64,000 bases of DNA from Dysidea avara (lineage: Eukaryota; Porifera; Demospongiae; Dictyoceratida; Dysideidae): NCBI RefSeq assembly GCF_963678975.1, contig NC_089275.1, positions 12,431,682 to 12,495,681 of the forward strand. Reading direction: 5' to 3'. Under the pieces are notes generated by a model that did not search any database, was not told the origin of the DNA, and worked only from the letters and a program-made list of their open reading frames with translations. Shown in pieces: positions 36,395-46,720 of the stretch (positions are counted from its first letter, which is position 1; each line of letters opens with the position of its first letter). Position numbers and translations under genes: made by a program.

Positions 36395-38600
36395 CAGGCA
36401 AATAGGCCTCTTGGTTGCCGTGTAGGTCATGCCTACCTAGCTCCCACCTGTGCACCGCTTAGGTAGTACAACAGAAGTTGTAAGTACCGAGGATGTAGTA
36501 AAAATGTCCACTGATTTCCTACACAGACCCAGGAGGCGTTATTTGGAATATGGCTACACATCTTATATTAAACTAGTTTAGGTTACTACTATGACTATTA
36601 ACTTACCCAGGCTTGGGAGGGGCCAGCGGAAACCTCAAGTAACACGACCACAGCGGCTTGTATGTTTGTTATTGGCCAGCCGCCATCTCTGCATTCTCTA
36701 CGTAAAAATATAACCTGCCAAACAAATTAACTCACTGCAGTGATAGTTGGCGTTGTAAACGTACTTGCTAATTTTAAAACATTTTGTACCAACACAGTTT
36801 AACATCTAAATTATAGTAATAAAAATACTGCATCTGAATTCCAATTGTCTTGATCCTGGAGGCAGCGTTCTTGCAATATTAAAATTTAAGCGCATGCGCA
36901 CTTGGATCAAGAAAACAATCAATTATTAAAGTTTGCTTACTTTTCGAGCACTCCAAGTAATCAGACATCTATTTTAGATAGTGGCCGTTCTTCAGGACAT
37001 CAGAAGAAACAAAACTGAGAAGTTGTAGACTATTTAAAGTAGCCATTCTGACAATTGTACGCATGCACTTAAATTTAAACATTGCAAGAACTCCGCAATT
37101 CGCTGTACTGCGGTTTTCCAAGTTCTTGCAATGCAAAGCGTCATGCGCTATACAAGCATGTGGTGCGCAGTTGTTCAACAGCGGATTTTCAGTGACGACT
37201 ACTGACTCACAGGACTTTAGGCATGCCTACGCATACAACTCGACAGCCACAGAACATTACAGGTGTATTCAAAGAACTGCGCATACTGACACAATATTAG
37301 CGCATGACGCTTTGCATTGCAAGGACATGGAAAACCGCAGTACCGGTAATGGGCGCTGCGCGCGCGAAGCGCCCGAGGAAGCGCCTGTCACCTTTAAGTT
37401 TTGATGTTAGGCGCAATCTGTGAATTTGCGCAGTTTATAAATTGCGCTGCGCATTTTGTGAATTCATAAAATGCGCAACAATTGTTGCGCAGTTTGTGAA
37501 CTACCGTAAGAGCTGCGCATTTTATAAACTGGGTACCGCCGTTACTTTCTTGGCCGATTCAAGTACGTATCACAGGGAGGAATGACAGGCTTCTTTTACC
37601 CCGGCCCCTTTTACTAGCTGAAGGGACATGGATAAAGGCGCATTCTATATTGTCAAGTATTATTGTAGACTATCTCTCCCTCCAAGGTTCCTTTGCGTCT
37701 GACTCTGCAGCTGGCCTGGATAAGGTGCACTGTCTTTCTCTCTCAGTGTTGCGCTGCCGGCGTATACTACAGCATTTGTGGTAGGCTAAGCCATTCGTTT
37801 TGACCAGCTGATATTGATGGGCACAGTCCAGCCTGCATGTTTTACTTTTCCTAGCAGTTGTCCAGCACATGCAAACACTGCACATGCTGCACCAGTAATG
37901 AAATGCATAGCAGCACATAAGGTTTGGTACATTGTAACTCAAGCAGGGCTGGAGCCCACGGTCCGGCCGGTCCGGCATTGGCCGGACCACTTTTCAGCCA
38001 CTTGAATTTGCAAAAAAGATCGAGATACTCTAATAGAGCAGTCATCACATTATACTCTAATACAACAGTCATTGTGATAATAGAGCATTCAGTATACAAT
38101 ATCATACTCTTATTACACTGGTTCAGTCTGGTTGATCTAAGCCATTATGTCCATTTTAATTGTCTTCACATTACTTTCCAGTGAGCCATCTGCATAGAAT
38201 TGCACAATAGGCTATTGATAATGCATGTTATGCATTATCAATTACAATCAAAATTGCTTCTGTATCTCAAAAGAACTAAACTGACTTTGTATAATGAAAG
38301 TAAAATTAGCTACTAGCTAATAACTATATTAAATTGAATTAATTGGTATACAGTAGCTCAAAATTACCTGGATACATTCTTGGTGTTAAAAAGCAGAAAG
38401 GGACCGTGTATGTAAAATAGCTTCCAGATGCCATTTCAGAACATGTATTTTCAAAAATTTTCCCAGGGAGCATGCCCCAGACTTCCTTAGCTTAGCATGT
38501 TAATGCATGCTGTAGCTAGCACCACAAAAAAAATTACAGTAGCTAATCTGATTTAAATTTCAAATCCGAAGTGTATATTTAGCTGGTACCGGTTTGCAAA
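36394..38600. other. Intergenic with GC-rich inverted repeats
   Basis: AAAGCGTCATGCGC at about 37133 and its inverse GCGCATGACGCTTT at about 37301 flank 150 bp. The section 37408-37475 (GTTAGGCGCAATCTGTGAAT and on) is repeated in inverse at 50312-50388. CTCTAATAGAGCAGTCA-type motifs lie at 38026-38075. No gene is supported. Confidence 0.55.
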
Positions 38601-38614
38601 CACTAACGGCTATT

Positions 38615-38694
38615 GTGCCGGCACTAGTAGGTTGCCCCGAGCATTCAACTTTAGGGCACGCGTCTAGTAGGTTGCCCCGAGCATTCAACTTTAG
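38615..38694 (+). repeat. 40-bp tandem duplication
   Basis: Two adjacent copies of a unit containing CTAGTAGGTTGCCCCGAGCA and TTCAACTTTAGGG differ at very few positions. Confidence 0.85.
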
Positions 38695-38817
38695 GGGATG
38701 CGAAAAGTAGTTCCTTAGCGTTAGGGGTAGGCTAGGGTTCAGCTTTGGTTTCTTCTTCACTCTTGTTCACTTCAGTCGGATGTTTATAACGTAGAAACTA
38801 AATAATATGACTAGCTG

Positions 38818-38905
38818 CAGCACCGGTGGTATAATCGTTACAAACATTGCTTATGAGTACGGATGCCCGGGTTTGAACCCTCGCTTAGACAACTTCTTTT
38901 TTTTC
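38818..38905 (+). repeat. tRNA-derived SINE head / tRNA-like pseudogene
   Basis: CACCGGTGGTATAATCGTT resembles a tRNA 5' half with an A-box, and GGTTTGAACCC matches a Pol III B-box and T-arm. TTCTTTTTTTT (about 38894-38905) is a Pol III terminator-like T run. The cloverleaf pairs poorly, and the anticodon loop (CTTATGA) is only tentative, so a SINE head or tRNA pseudogene is more likely than a functional tRNA. Confidence 0.5.
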
Positions 38906-39276
38906 GCTTTCTTAGGTTTTTTGTACAAGTTTTTTTTTTAATGCACGTAACATTCTAAGTATTATACCCTCCACTGCCGGCAAAATAGCCGGCAAAACAG
39001 TGTAACCGGTACCGGCTCTATATAACCTGCCTTTCAAATCAATAAAATGTAGTGTGCATGACTATGACCTCCATTGCAGTCCATGAATGGCCTGACCACT
39101 CAAAATCTCTGAGCTCCGGCCCTGACTCAAGTCCAACATCATATCTTTAATGTCCAGCCTTAAGTGGTACACGTAGTTAGTTTCACTCTCACATTATCCC
39201 ATGCATCCAGATGTAACACAACACGTGGTTAGCTACATAATGTCACCTCTGTGTGATACAGTTATTAGTGCAAACA

Positions 39277-39588
39277 CAATGGCGGATCCAGGATGGGGCA
39301 TTTGGGGCAAATGCCCCCCCCCATCAAGAAATTGCATACAAGATCGAGATACTCTAATACAGCAGTCAGTTACTCTAATAAAGCAGTCACAATGTTCATG
39401 AGGCGGTGTAGCTTACCTATGAAGCTATAAATAAGGATTTTATTTTACATAACATAAGTGATATAATATATTTGGTAAAGGATAACTAGCTATTATTGTT
39501 GTGACCTTTTTTTATTTTTTATTTATTTGCTCTTCAACTTTTTTCAGCAAGGTGCCCCCCCTCTTTCCAAACTCTGGATCCGCCCCTG
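39277..39588. mobile_element. 312-bp family C MITE, AAACA duplication
   Basis: The ends CAATGGCGGATCCAGG and CTGGATCCGCCCCTG match the 30246-30571 element. Direct AAACA repeats flank at 39272-39276 and 39589-39593. The interior has a GGGGCAAATGCCCCCC palindrome and two CTCTAATA-type motifs (39348-39390). Confidence 0.9.
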
Positions 39589-39593
39589 AAACA

Positions 39594-40380
39594 TATAGTG
39601 TTTGAAATCAGGTATATGCTGTGTTACACATATAGCTAAGTATGCTCCAACAGTACATGAGTTACAAAGGTACAACTCCATTTGATGATCAGCAAGACCC
39701 AGAAAAGTTGTATCCATTTTCATCTTGCCTGGCTATAACCACATGTCTTCCTAAACACCGTTCATGGTACCCCCAAGAGCAACTATTGCCCCCGACCAAT
39801 GGAATCCATACATTAATTTGTATACATAACTAGACCTCACCATGTCAGTTGTATCATCATCCAAACTAATCATTCCACAAGATTGACAATAGTCATCCAA
39901 TGATTCTAAATAAACAAACATTATAATGCATGTAACACATCATAACTCATCGGTACAATACGACAGACGATGAAAAGAAATTTGCTGGTTCACCAAGAAA
40001 TCCAACTATTCATCAAGAAGGTTATTTAAGCTAATATAGATACATTTTACCACAACATGAAAACGTACATGTTTACTAATGGTACAAATGACACAATGTG
40101 ATGATGTATATCGAACTGATTGCTGAAGCAATTAATAAGTACATAATTATAATAATTTTTGAGGGAAGCCATTACATGGTGCTAGCTACCACAAATCAAC
40201 ACCTTCTGCTGTCAGCAAAGATATATAAAGGAGGATTCAAGTTTTCTATTAGAGTGTTGCAATCTTTTTGCAAGCTAATATATCAGAAAATTGATAAGTG
40301 CATGGGCTCCATAAATTGATAGGTTGATGGGGACCACAAAGGTTTGGTTTGGTCTCTTGCAAAAATATCAGCTAAAATCT
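39594..40380. other. Intergenic, no gene recognised
   Basis: AT-rich sequence with open frames under 75 codons and no recognisable domain, repeat structure or splice-bounded exon. Confidence 0.45.
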
Positions 40381-40549
40381 AGCCTGACTTGTCCTTCACA
40401 ACTTGGCAATTATTAGGGAACCGGACTACTTGTTCAGTACAGAATATTGGTATCACCCATCTCCACAACGTATGACTAGTAGCTATAAATTTTTGTGCAT
40501 GATGCTTGAGAATATGATAGCATACATAGTTCACTATACTTCCATATCT

Positions 40550-41115
40550 CTGCAAGTATTTTCATGTAGTCTATACATGTCCATTTTCGGTAGAATGCAC
40601 ACGCTCTACTATGTCATAAAATTTCTCAACTGTTGCAACTAAATGATGGTCATTCTCATTCTGTAATTACAAAATTTTGTGAAGGGCAGGCACAAAGTTC
40701 CTTACCCTTTGTTTGTTCCAACTTCAGCTCTGGGTAGTTTAACAAAACAAACTTCTTTGTTGTAGTAATGAAAGGCAGGGCTAATTTGAGCATCACTTCT
40801 TTCCACTCCATTCAAAACCAAGTTCAAAACGGTCTGAATATCAAACATGATCCTCTGCACCTTCTTCTCCGTTACTGTTTTGTTTTGCTTTTTGGAGGTG
40901 TGATTGGGACCAAGATATTTTCTTCTACAGATCCTTTAGAATAGCCGGCTCTCTGTGACCCTCTTTTGACGTACCTCACAAACCCATAGTGAAATTCACA
41001 CCTCGCATGCACTGCCACAAGGAAATCTCGTGATCCAACACTTGGAACAACAATAGGTCGGCAGCCGATACAACAGCTAGCTGTACGTGTCGCATCTCGC
41101 CTAGCACGACACCTG
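40550..41115 (-). other. Possible unidentified minus-strand exons
   Basis: Two stretches on the minus strand look exon-like. One frame (about 40930-40705) reads KTVTEKKVQRIMFDIQTVL then NGVERSDAQISPAFHYYNKE, ending at a good donor (GG|gtaagg). The next starts after TAATTACAG near 40660 and reads NENDHHLVATVEKFYDIVER before a stop. Their splice phases do not match, and I recognise no family, so this may be chance or a decayed gene. Confidence 0.2.
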
Positions 41116-41119
41116 CGCA

Positions 41120-41121
<2 letters not shown>

Positions 41122-41161
<40 letters not shown>

Positions 41162-41163
41162 TG
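41122..41163 (+). repeat. (TA)n microsatellite with T run
   Basis: About 15 TA units are followed by a T run. The Ile/Tyr repeats in the opposite-strand frames come from this tract. Confidence 0.9.
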
Positions 41164-41268
41164 CACACATTCCGGGGCCACTGCCGGAATGTAGAAAATA
41201 ACAATAAATTATTACAATTACAAACAACCATTTCAACTACATAAACTACAGCTCAATTTATAAATTGT

Positions 41269-41377
41269 AATCTTGAGGTATACTGGGCCCTTCAATGATC
41301 TTGAGGTACCGGGCCATTCAGTGATCTTGAGGTACTGGGCCCTTCATGATCTTGAGGTACTGGGCCCTTCAGGGCTC
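41269..41377 (+). repeat. Four tandem copies of a 26-28 bp unit
   Basis: The unit is approximately GATCTTGAGGTACTGGGCCC plus TTCA, repeated four times with small differences. Confidence 0.85.
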
Positions 41378-41479
41378 GGATGATGATGACAATCCCCTTT
41401 TTCCCTAGTAATAGTTTCCCCCCTGTAGCTAGCTGTAGTTTATGTAGTTGTAATAGTTGTTTGTAATTGTAATAAGTTA

Positions 41480-41803
41480 TCTAATCCAAAACAGCCATGC
41501 TGTAAAAAAAGTGTGCGGCCCTTAAAAAGGCTATGGTGAAAAAAGATGTGAAATCCAAGGTGGCGGCCAAGAAATGGCTGTGATGGTAGGTTAATGGTAA
41601 AAATTTTAATAACAAAAATTCAGGTGAATTTAGTGCCGCTTGGTCTTGGCACAAAATTCACCTGAATTGCGTTATTAAAATTTTTACCATTAACCTACAT
41701 CACAGCCATTTCTTGGCCGCCACCTTGGATTTCACATCTTTTTTCACCATAGCCTTTTTAAGGGCCGCACACTTTTTTTACAGCTTGGCTGTTTTGGATT
41801 AGA
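41480..41803. mobile_element. Foldback family B: near-perfect 324-bp palindrome
   Basis: The two arms of about 150 bp are almost exact inverted copies, from ATCTAATCCAAAACAGCC at the left to GGCTGTTTTGGATTAGAT at the right, meeting near CAGGTGAATTTAGTGCC/GGCACAAAATTCACCTG. One base inequality (CATGCTG against CAGCTTG) shows slight divergence. A single arm of the same family lies at 23641-23750. Confidence 0.95.
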
Positions 41804-41974
41804 TTTCATTTCTTTTTGTATTTATATACCCCAACTATGGCCGGCTTTGAGACTTTATAACCTATCTTCTTTTTCTTTATCACAGGAAGAAGAAAAGATG
41901 AAGAAGATGTACTTTAAATATTTTATCAGTAAATGTACAAATTATATATATAATACATATATTGATTACAGAAA

Positions 41975-42923
41975 TCTCCATGGTGGTTTCTTTGTAACTG
42001 AACACTCTACAAGGTGAGATGCTCTCTCTACAGGGTGAATTGTTTGTAGCTGAACGATCTACAAGGTAACTTCTTGTAGCTGATCTCTCTACAGGGTGAT
42101 TTGTTTGTAGCTGAATTCTGTACAGGTGATTTGTTTGCAGCTGAGCTCTTTACAGAATGGTTTTTTTGTAGCTGAACTCTCTATAAGGTAACTTCTTCTA
42201 ACTGAACTTTCTACAGGGCAATTTGTTTGTAGCTGAATTTTCTACAGGGTGATTTCTTTGCAGCTGAACTCTCTACATGGTGGTTTCTTTGTAGCTGAAC
42301 TCTCTACAAGGTGACTTCTTCTAGCTGATCTCTCTACAGGGTGATTTGTTTGTAGCTGAATTCTCTACAGGGTGATTTGTTTGTAGCTGAACTCTCTAAA
42401 TGGTAGTTTCTTTGTAGCTGAACTCTCTACAATGTAACTTCTTCTAGCTGGACTCTCTATACGGGTGGCCTGTTTCTAGCTGATCTCTCTACAGGGTGAC
42501 TTGTTTCTAGCTGAACTTTCTACAAGGTAACTTTTTCTAGCTGATCTTTCTACAGGGTGATTTGTGTGTAGCTAAACCCTCTACAGGACGATTTGTTTGC
42601 AGCTGAACTCTCTACATGGTAGTTTCTTTGTAGCTGAACTCTCTACAATGTAACTTCTTCTAGCTGAACTCTCTACGGGTGGCTTGTTTCTAGCAGATCT
42701 CTCTACAGGGTGACTTGTTTCTAGCTGAACTCTCTTCAGGGTGATTTGTTTGTAGCTGAACTCTCTACAAGGTAACTTCTTCTAGCTGATCTTTCTACAG
42801 GGTAATTTTTTGTAGCTGAATTCTCTACAGGGCGATTTGTTTGCAGCTGAACTCTCTACATGGCAGTTTCTTTGTAGCTGAACTTTCTACAATGTAATTT
42901 CTTCTAGCTGAACTCTCTACAGG
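41975..42923 (+). repeat. Satellite, about 30-bp monomers, left block
   Basis: The monomers are about 30 bp, built around TAGCTGAACTCTCTACAGGG. Four monomer types alternate, recognisable by ACATGGTGGTTTCTTTG, ACAAGGTGACTTCTTC, ACAGGGTGATTTGTTTGTAG and the GTTTGCAG variant, giving a higher-order unit of about 120 bp. The array is broken by a LINE and resumes at 46252. Together the blocks hold roughly 45 monomers. Confidence 0.93.
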
Positions 42924-42924
42924 A

Positions 42925-45900
42925 TTTTTTTTTAACCATCAGAATAATGATGAAATGACAAAATTACATACAGACCCTCGGACACATGCGACTACAAAGA
43001 TAAGATCCGCGTAGGCATGGCAAGGATACATACAAAAATAATTAACTACAAAACTTAACTTAAAGTGTCCAGGTTGGATTACTACGTGCATAAAAAATTC
43101 TCTGAGAGGAAGTTATAGCCACAGCAGCTGCTCTATCAAGCAATGCTTTCGTCTTGGAAAAACTCAGATTTGAAACTCTTTTCATAGATGTTACTGTCTC
43201 TGTAAGGTAATGGCCAAGGTAACCAATTTCAACTGTGTGGTAATGACTAACAAAACCCAAGCGGTCAAGCTCAGCAATAATTTGCAGATATTCTGGCTTC
43301 TCCTGCTTACGTTCTCGTGCAGCAGAAAGGTCAGCACGAGAATTAAATGGGCAGGTAAGTTCCAGAAGTACAACAGATTTCATTTCTGCATTATATATAA
43401 CAATGTCAGGTCGGTGAGAACACACTAGTACAGCAGGGGGAATGGTGGCAGGAGGAGAGTCAGACGCACGTTTGCCATCCAAATCAGCAAATATTTCTAC
43501 ATTATCCAAACAAGCTTGCAACTCAGACATCAAACATAATAAAACAGCATCATGACGAAAAGTAAACCTGACTTGCTGCAAAGCCACAGGACACCCATTT
43601 AGCACATGGTGACAAGTTGGACGAGGTGACAAACAAAGTGAACAAGTTGCACCAGTTTGTATATGCCAGCGACGTAAATTTAACGGAGTTGGTAATGTAT
43701 CTGATGAAGCTCGCAGCACAAACGAAAGCTGGCCTGGATGAAAACCCAACAGGAGTCGATTCCACAGCTTAGAGTCAGCTTCCAGAACAGCACTTGATTC
43801 AAATTTACATTGAACAGAGAGAGTGTCCAGCTTCTCTCTGCATAGTGTCAGTTCTCTAGAAATGGCAAGGTGTTTGCTAGCTGTGTAGAGCTTGCGAGCC
43901 GTAGGAATAGAGTCCAGTTGAGCTCTGGCTTCATTGAGTAACTCCTGATGAGAACTGTTAATCTGGAGGAAATTGGAGGAAAGATCCACTTGTAAGGCCA
44001 ACTCCTTAATCATCGGATCTGATGAGGAGGAGATGTTGGCAAGTAAACTAAGTTTACACTGCTTTGAAATTGAACGCACACTAGGACAGCAAACACCTGG
44101 ATAGTTCAAGATTACACGAGTGGCACTGCGAGGTAAACAGAGCCAACGTTTCAGGTATTTAGTAGCTAGATTTTCCATTTTATTGATAGTGGATGGTCCA
44201 ACACTATCAACAGTGAGATGGAATCTGATGATTGAGAGAACATAATTCCTATAAATCCATACTTGGTACTCAGGTCTTAATGGCAAACTATCAACTTTCT
44301 GTATAAGGTCAGAGAACCTAGCAAACATAGCTTTGCCAGAAGCACTTTTGGTAGCATGAGCAGAAACTCCAATCAACTTCCCCAAAAATTTGGTCGGGCC
44401 ATCTAAGATAGTTTTGGTAGTACCACCAGATAGAGTTATTCCACAAGAACAAAATTTTGTGCCATCAAACAATAAGGAAACACATTTAGATGGCTTCAGT
44501 TTTAAGCCAACATCACCAGCTTTCGAGTCTATTTCAGTTAGCACTTTAGTGTGAACTTCTTTAGATGTAGAGATTAAAGTTGCATCATCGGCATATGCCT
44601 TGGTAGAATGTTCTGAAGATGTAGCGATCTTAAGCTCTGATTTCCATCGAGGCTTCAACTGTTTAGGTCCTGTTGACAGTGAAACAAACCGAGCTGAACG
44701 CTTGTTACAGGGTAGCCATTCAACTTCTTCAAGCAAGACAATTTCAGAAACAATCACTGAAGAAGTATCATCATAGACTACTTTACATGAACCATCCAGG
44801 TTGTATTCACTAACTTGTGCCTTGTACCACCCCGGGAGTTCATCACCTGGTTCCAACCATTTAATGTAAATATATGCTCCAACTGGAGGTCGGTCGGAAG
44901 AGTTAGGGATCGACAACTGAAAAAGGAAACCATGGCCTTTGTTCAAATCTTCTGCTAACTTCAGTAGAGGATTAAACGTGAGAATAAATATTATGGGAGA
45001 CATAGTGTCTCCTTGAAACACTCCACGGCGAATAGAAATTGGTGGAGTCGTCCACTGATGGCATTGAATAGTAGCAGACAAATGTGAGTAAACAGATTTA
45101 ATGTATGAAACATATGGAGCTGGGACCTGAACTCCTTCCAACATGTCAAATATGTACTGGTGAGGGACAGACCCAAATGCATTCTGAAGGTCAATAAATG
45201 TCATCATCAACGGTGATTTAGAGGAGATAGCCTTTTCTATGATGTTAGAAACAGAATAAATGTGTTCAAAAATTCCAGGAAACCTGGAGATAAAGCCCTT
45301 TTGTACAGATGTATCAATAACATTGTTAGTAATAAGATAATGCTCCAGTCGCTGACTAATGATCTTGTGGAACAATTTACCCACCACGGAGGTAAGAGCA
45401 ATTGGCCTGAAGTTCTTAGGATCATCTGTAGCATTCTGCTTATACAATAACTTAATCCTAGCAGCAGACCACATAGGTGGAGAAGTTTTAGATTTTAACA
45501 GCTTATTAAATAATGTGGCTAGAAAATGGTGAGACGCTGGTAAATTCTTGAGGTGGAAATATGTGATGCTGTCAGGACCTGGAGATGACTTAGCTGAGCA
45601 GCGGCCAAGGGTTCCCTTGACAATTCCAGGAGTAATGGCAGAATCATTAAATGGCACATTGAAGGAATCTGGAAGACTCTTTAGTACCCACTCAGGGAGA
45701 CCAGTGTAAGAGACACTGCCTTCAGCATAGGTTTCAGTAAAATATCCAACTGCAGTGGACATAGGAAAAGTAGGCTCACACGAGTCCTTGGATGGAAAAC
45801 ACTGATCATGGGCATATGCCCAAGGGTTCTGTCGAAAACGTCTCTCATTTCGAAGTACTTTCCTGTCGTTCTCAAACTTTCGAAAACAGCGAAGGCTTTT

Positions 45901-46251
45901 ATTGTGAGCACGCATCACGGTCAAGAATGATCTAGGATTGGTGGATAACTGATGACGGTGATTACGTTTCATAGCAGCCAGTTCAGAAACGGTAGACTCA
46001 ATTTTCCTTACACGATGCTTTCCATGATGGCCGTGGGAGCGTAAAACATCAAATTCTAATAAGAGCTCACTCAGTATCTCAGAAAATCTTAATGCTGCAG
46101 TTCCAGAATCACAAATCTCGTTGCTAAGGTTAAAGTGAAGATCATTCAACCTTTGGCTAAGTTGTTCATCAATAATAGTCCAGTCAGGAGAAGTGGCACA
46201 TTGCCAGGGGGGAGTAGCGCTACGCGCGCGCATCACGTGATTTTCTCGCAT
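42925..46251 (-). mobile_element. LINE with Tudor-like insertion and restriction-like endonuclease, inserted in satellite
   Basis: This element spans a 9-nt A-tail (T run 42925-42933 on the + strand), a 3' UTR of about 125 bp, one ORF (43060-46251), and no 5' UTR. Its start codon sits exactly at the junction with the satellite, so the 5' end is probably truncated. Satellite sequence stops at ACAGG (42923) and resumes at CTTGTTTCT (46252). Relative to the monomer, about 4 bp are missing and there is no target duplication. RLE-bearing LINEs such as R2 often insert site-specifically and can cause small target deletions. Confidence 0.88.
43060..46251 (-). CDS. LINE ORF: reverse transcriptase, Tudor-like domain, CCHC knuckle, RLE nuclease
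   Basis: It has 1063 codons with no stop. In order: RT blocks SSPGPDSI (222-229), KNFRPIALTSVVGKLFHKII (279-298), TFIDLQNAFGSVPH (351-364, catalytic Asp354), and RRGVFQGDTMSP (408-419). A Tudor-like segment of about 60 residues follows (455-515: VGAYIYIKWLEPGDELPGWY then SCKVVYDD), then KAYADD (551-556, catalytic Asp pair) and GLKLKPSKC (582-590). The C-terminal half has a knuckle C870-X2-C873-X8-H882-X4-C887 and a PD-(D/E)XK-type nuclease core RPDIVIY...VVLLELTCPF (947-969; Asp949, Glu964) with downstream Lys/Tyr. This order, RT then CCHC then RLE, is that of R2-type LINEs. No N-terminal zinc finger is seen, consistent with 5' truncation. The QG-to-YADD gap is about 135 residues, far longer than usual. 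It is likely still coding-competent or recently so. Confidence 0.88.
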   Translation of the reverse strand: MRENHVMRARSATPPWQCATSPDWTIIDEQLSQRLNDLHFNLSNEICDSGTAALRFSEILSELLLEFDVLRSHGHHGKHRVRKIESTVSELAAMKRNHRHQLSTNPRSFLTVMRAHNKSLRCFRKFENDRKVLRNERRFRQNPWAYAHDQCFPSKDSCEPTFPMSTAVGYFTETYAEGSVSYTGLPEWVLKSLPDSFNVPFNDSAITPGIVKGTLGRCSAKSSPGPDSITYFHLKNLPASHHFLATLFNKLLKSKTSPPMWSAARIKLLYKQNATDDPKNFRPIALTSVVGKLFHKIISQRLEHYLITNNVIDTSVQKGFISRFPGIFEHIYSVSNIIEKAISSKSPLMMTFIDLQNAFGSVPHQYIFDMLEGVQVPAPYVSYIKSVYSHLSATIQCHQWTTPPISIRRGVFQGDTMSPIIFILTFNPLLKLAEDLNKGHGFLFQLSIPNSSDRPPVGAYIYIKWLEPGDELPGWYKAQVSEYNLDGSCKVVYDDTSSVIVSEIVLLEEVEWLPCNKRSARFVSLSTGPKQLKPRWKSELKIATSSEHSTKAYADDATLISTSKEVHTKVLTEIDSKAGDVGLKLKPSKCVSLLFDGTKFCSCGITLSGGTTKTILDGPTKFLGKLIGVSAHATKSASGKAMFARFSDLIQKVDSLPLRPEYQVWIYRNYVLSIIRFHLTVDSVGPSTINKMENLATKYLKRWLCLPRSATRVILNYPGVCCPSVRSISKQCKLSLLANISSSSDPMIKELALQVDLSSNFLQINSSHQELLNEARAQLDSIPTARKLYTASKHLAISRELTLCREKLDTLSVQCKFESSAVLEADSKLWNRLLLGFHPGQLSFVLRASSDTLPTPLNLRRWHIQTGATCSLCLSPRPTCHHVLNGCPVALQQVRFTFRHDAVLLCLMSELQACLDNVEIFADLDGKRASDSPPATIPPAVLVCSHRPDIVIYNAEMKSVVLLELTCPFNSRADLSAARERKQEKPEYLQIIAELDRLGFVSHYHTVEIGYLGHYLTETVTSMKRVSNLSFSKTKALLDRAAAVAITSSQRIFYARSNPTWTL

Positions 46252-46720
46252 CTTGTTTCTAGCTGATCTCTGTACAGGGTGACTTGTCCCTAGCTGAACT
46301 CTCTACAGGTGATTTGTTTGCAACTGAACTCTCTTACATGGTGGTTTCTTTGTAGCTGAACTCTCTACAAAGTGACTTCTTCTAGCTGATGTATCTACAA
46401 GATGACTTGTTTCTAACTGAACTCTCTATACAGTGTGATCTGTTCATAGCGGAACTTTCTACTGGGTGATTTGTTTGCAGCTAAACTCTTTGCATGATTG
46501 TTTCTTTGTAACTGAACTCTCTACAAGGTAACTCCTTCTAGCTAATCTCTCTACAGGGTAATTTGTTTGTAGTTGAATTCTCTACAGGGTGATTTATTTG
46601 AGCTGAACTCTCTACATGATGGCTTCTTTGTAGCTGAACCATCTATAAGGTATCTTCTTCTAGCTGATCTGACTACAGGGTGACTTGTTTGTAGCTGAAT
46701 TCTCTACAGAATAACTTGCA
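46252..46720 (+). repeat. Satellite, about 30-bp monomers, right block
   Basis: This continues the left block in register with the same TAGCTGAACTCTCTACA core, and decays after ATTCTCTACAGAATAACTTG. It is followed by a CTGTTCTATTAGAGTATCTCG motif at about 46774-46795. Confidence 0.92.

Noticed and set aside
36084-36455. Cys/Val and His/Thr open frames over CA repeats
   Set aside because: Microsatellite artefacts.
41975-42923. CRISPR-like regularly spaced repeat
   Set aside because: Monomers are contiguous with no unique spacers, and the DNA is eukaryotic; it is a satellite with higher-order structure.
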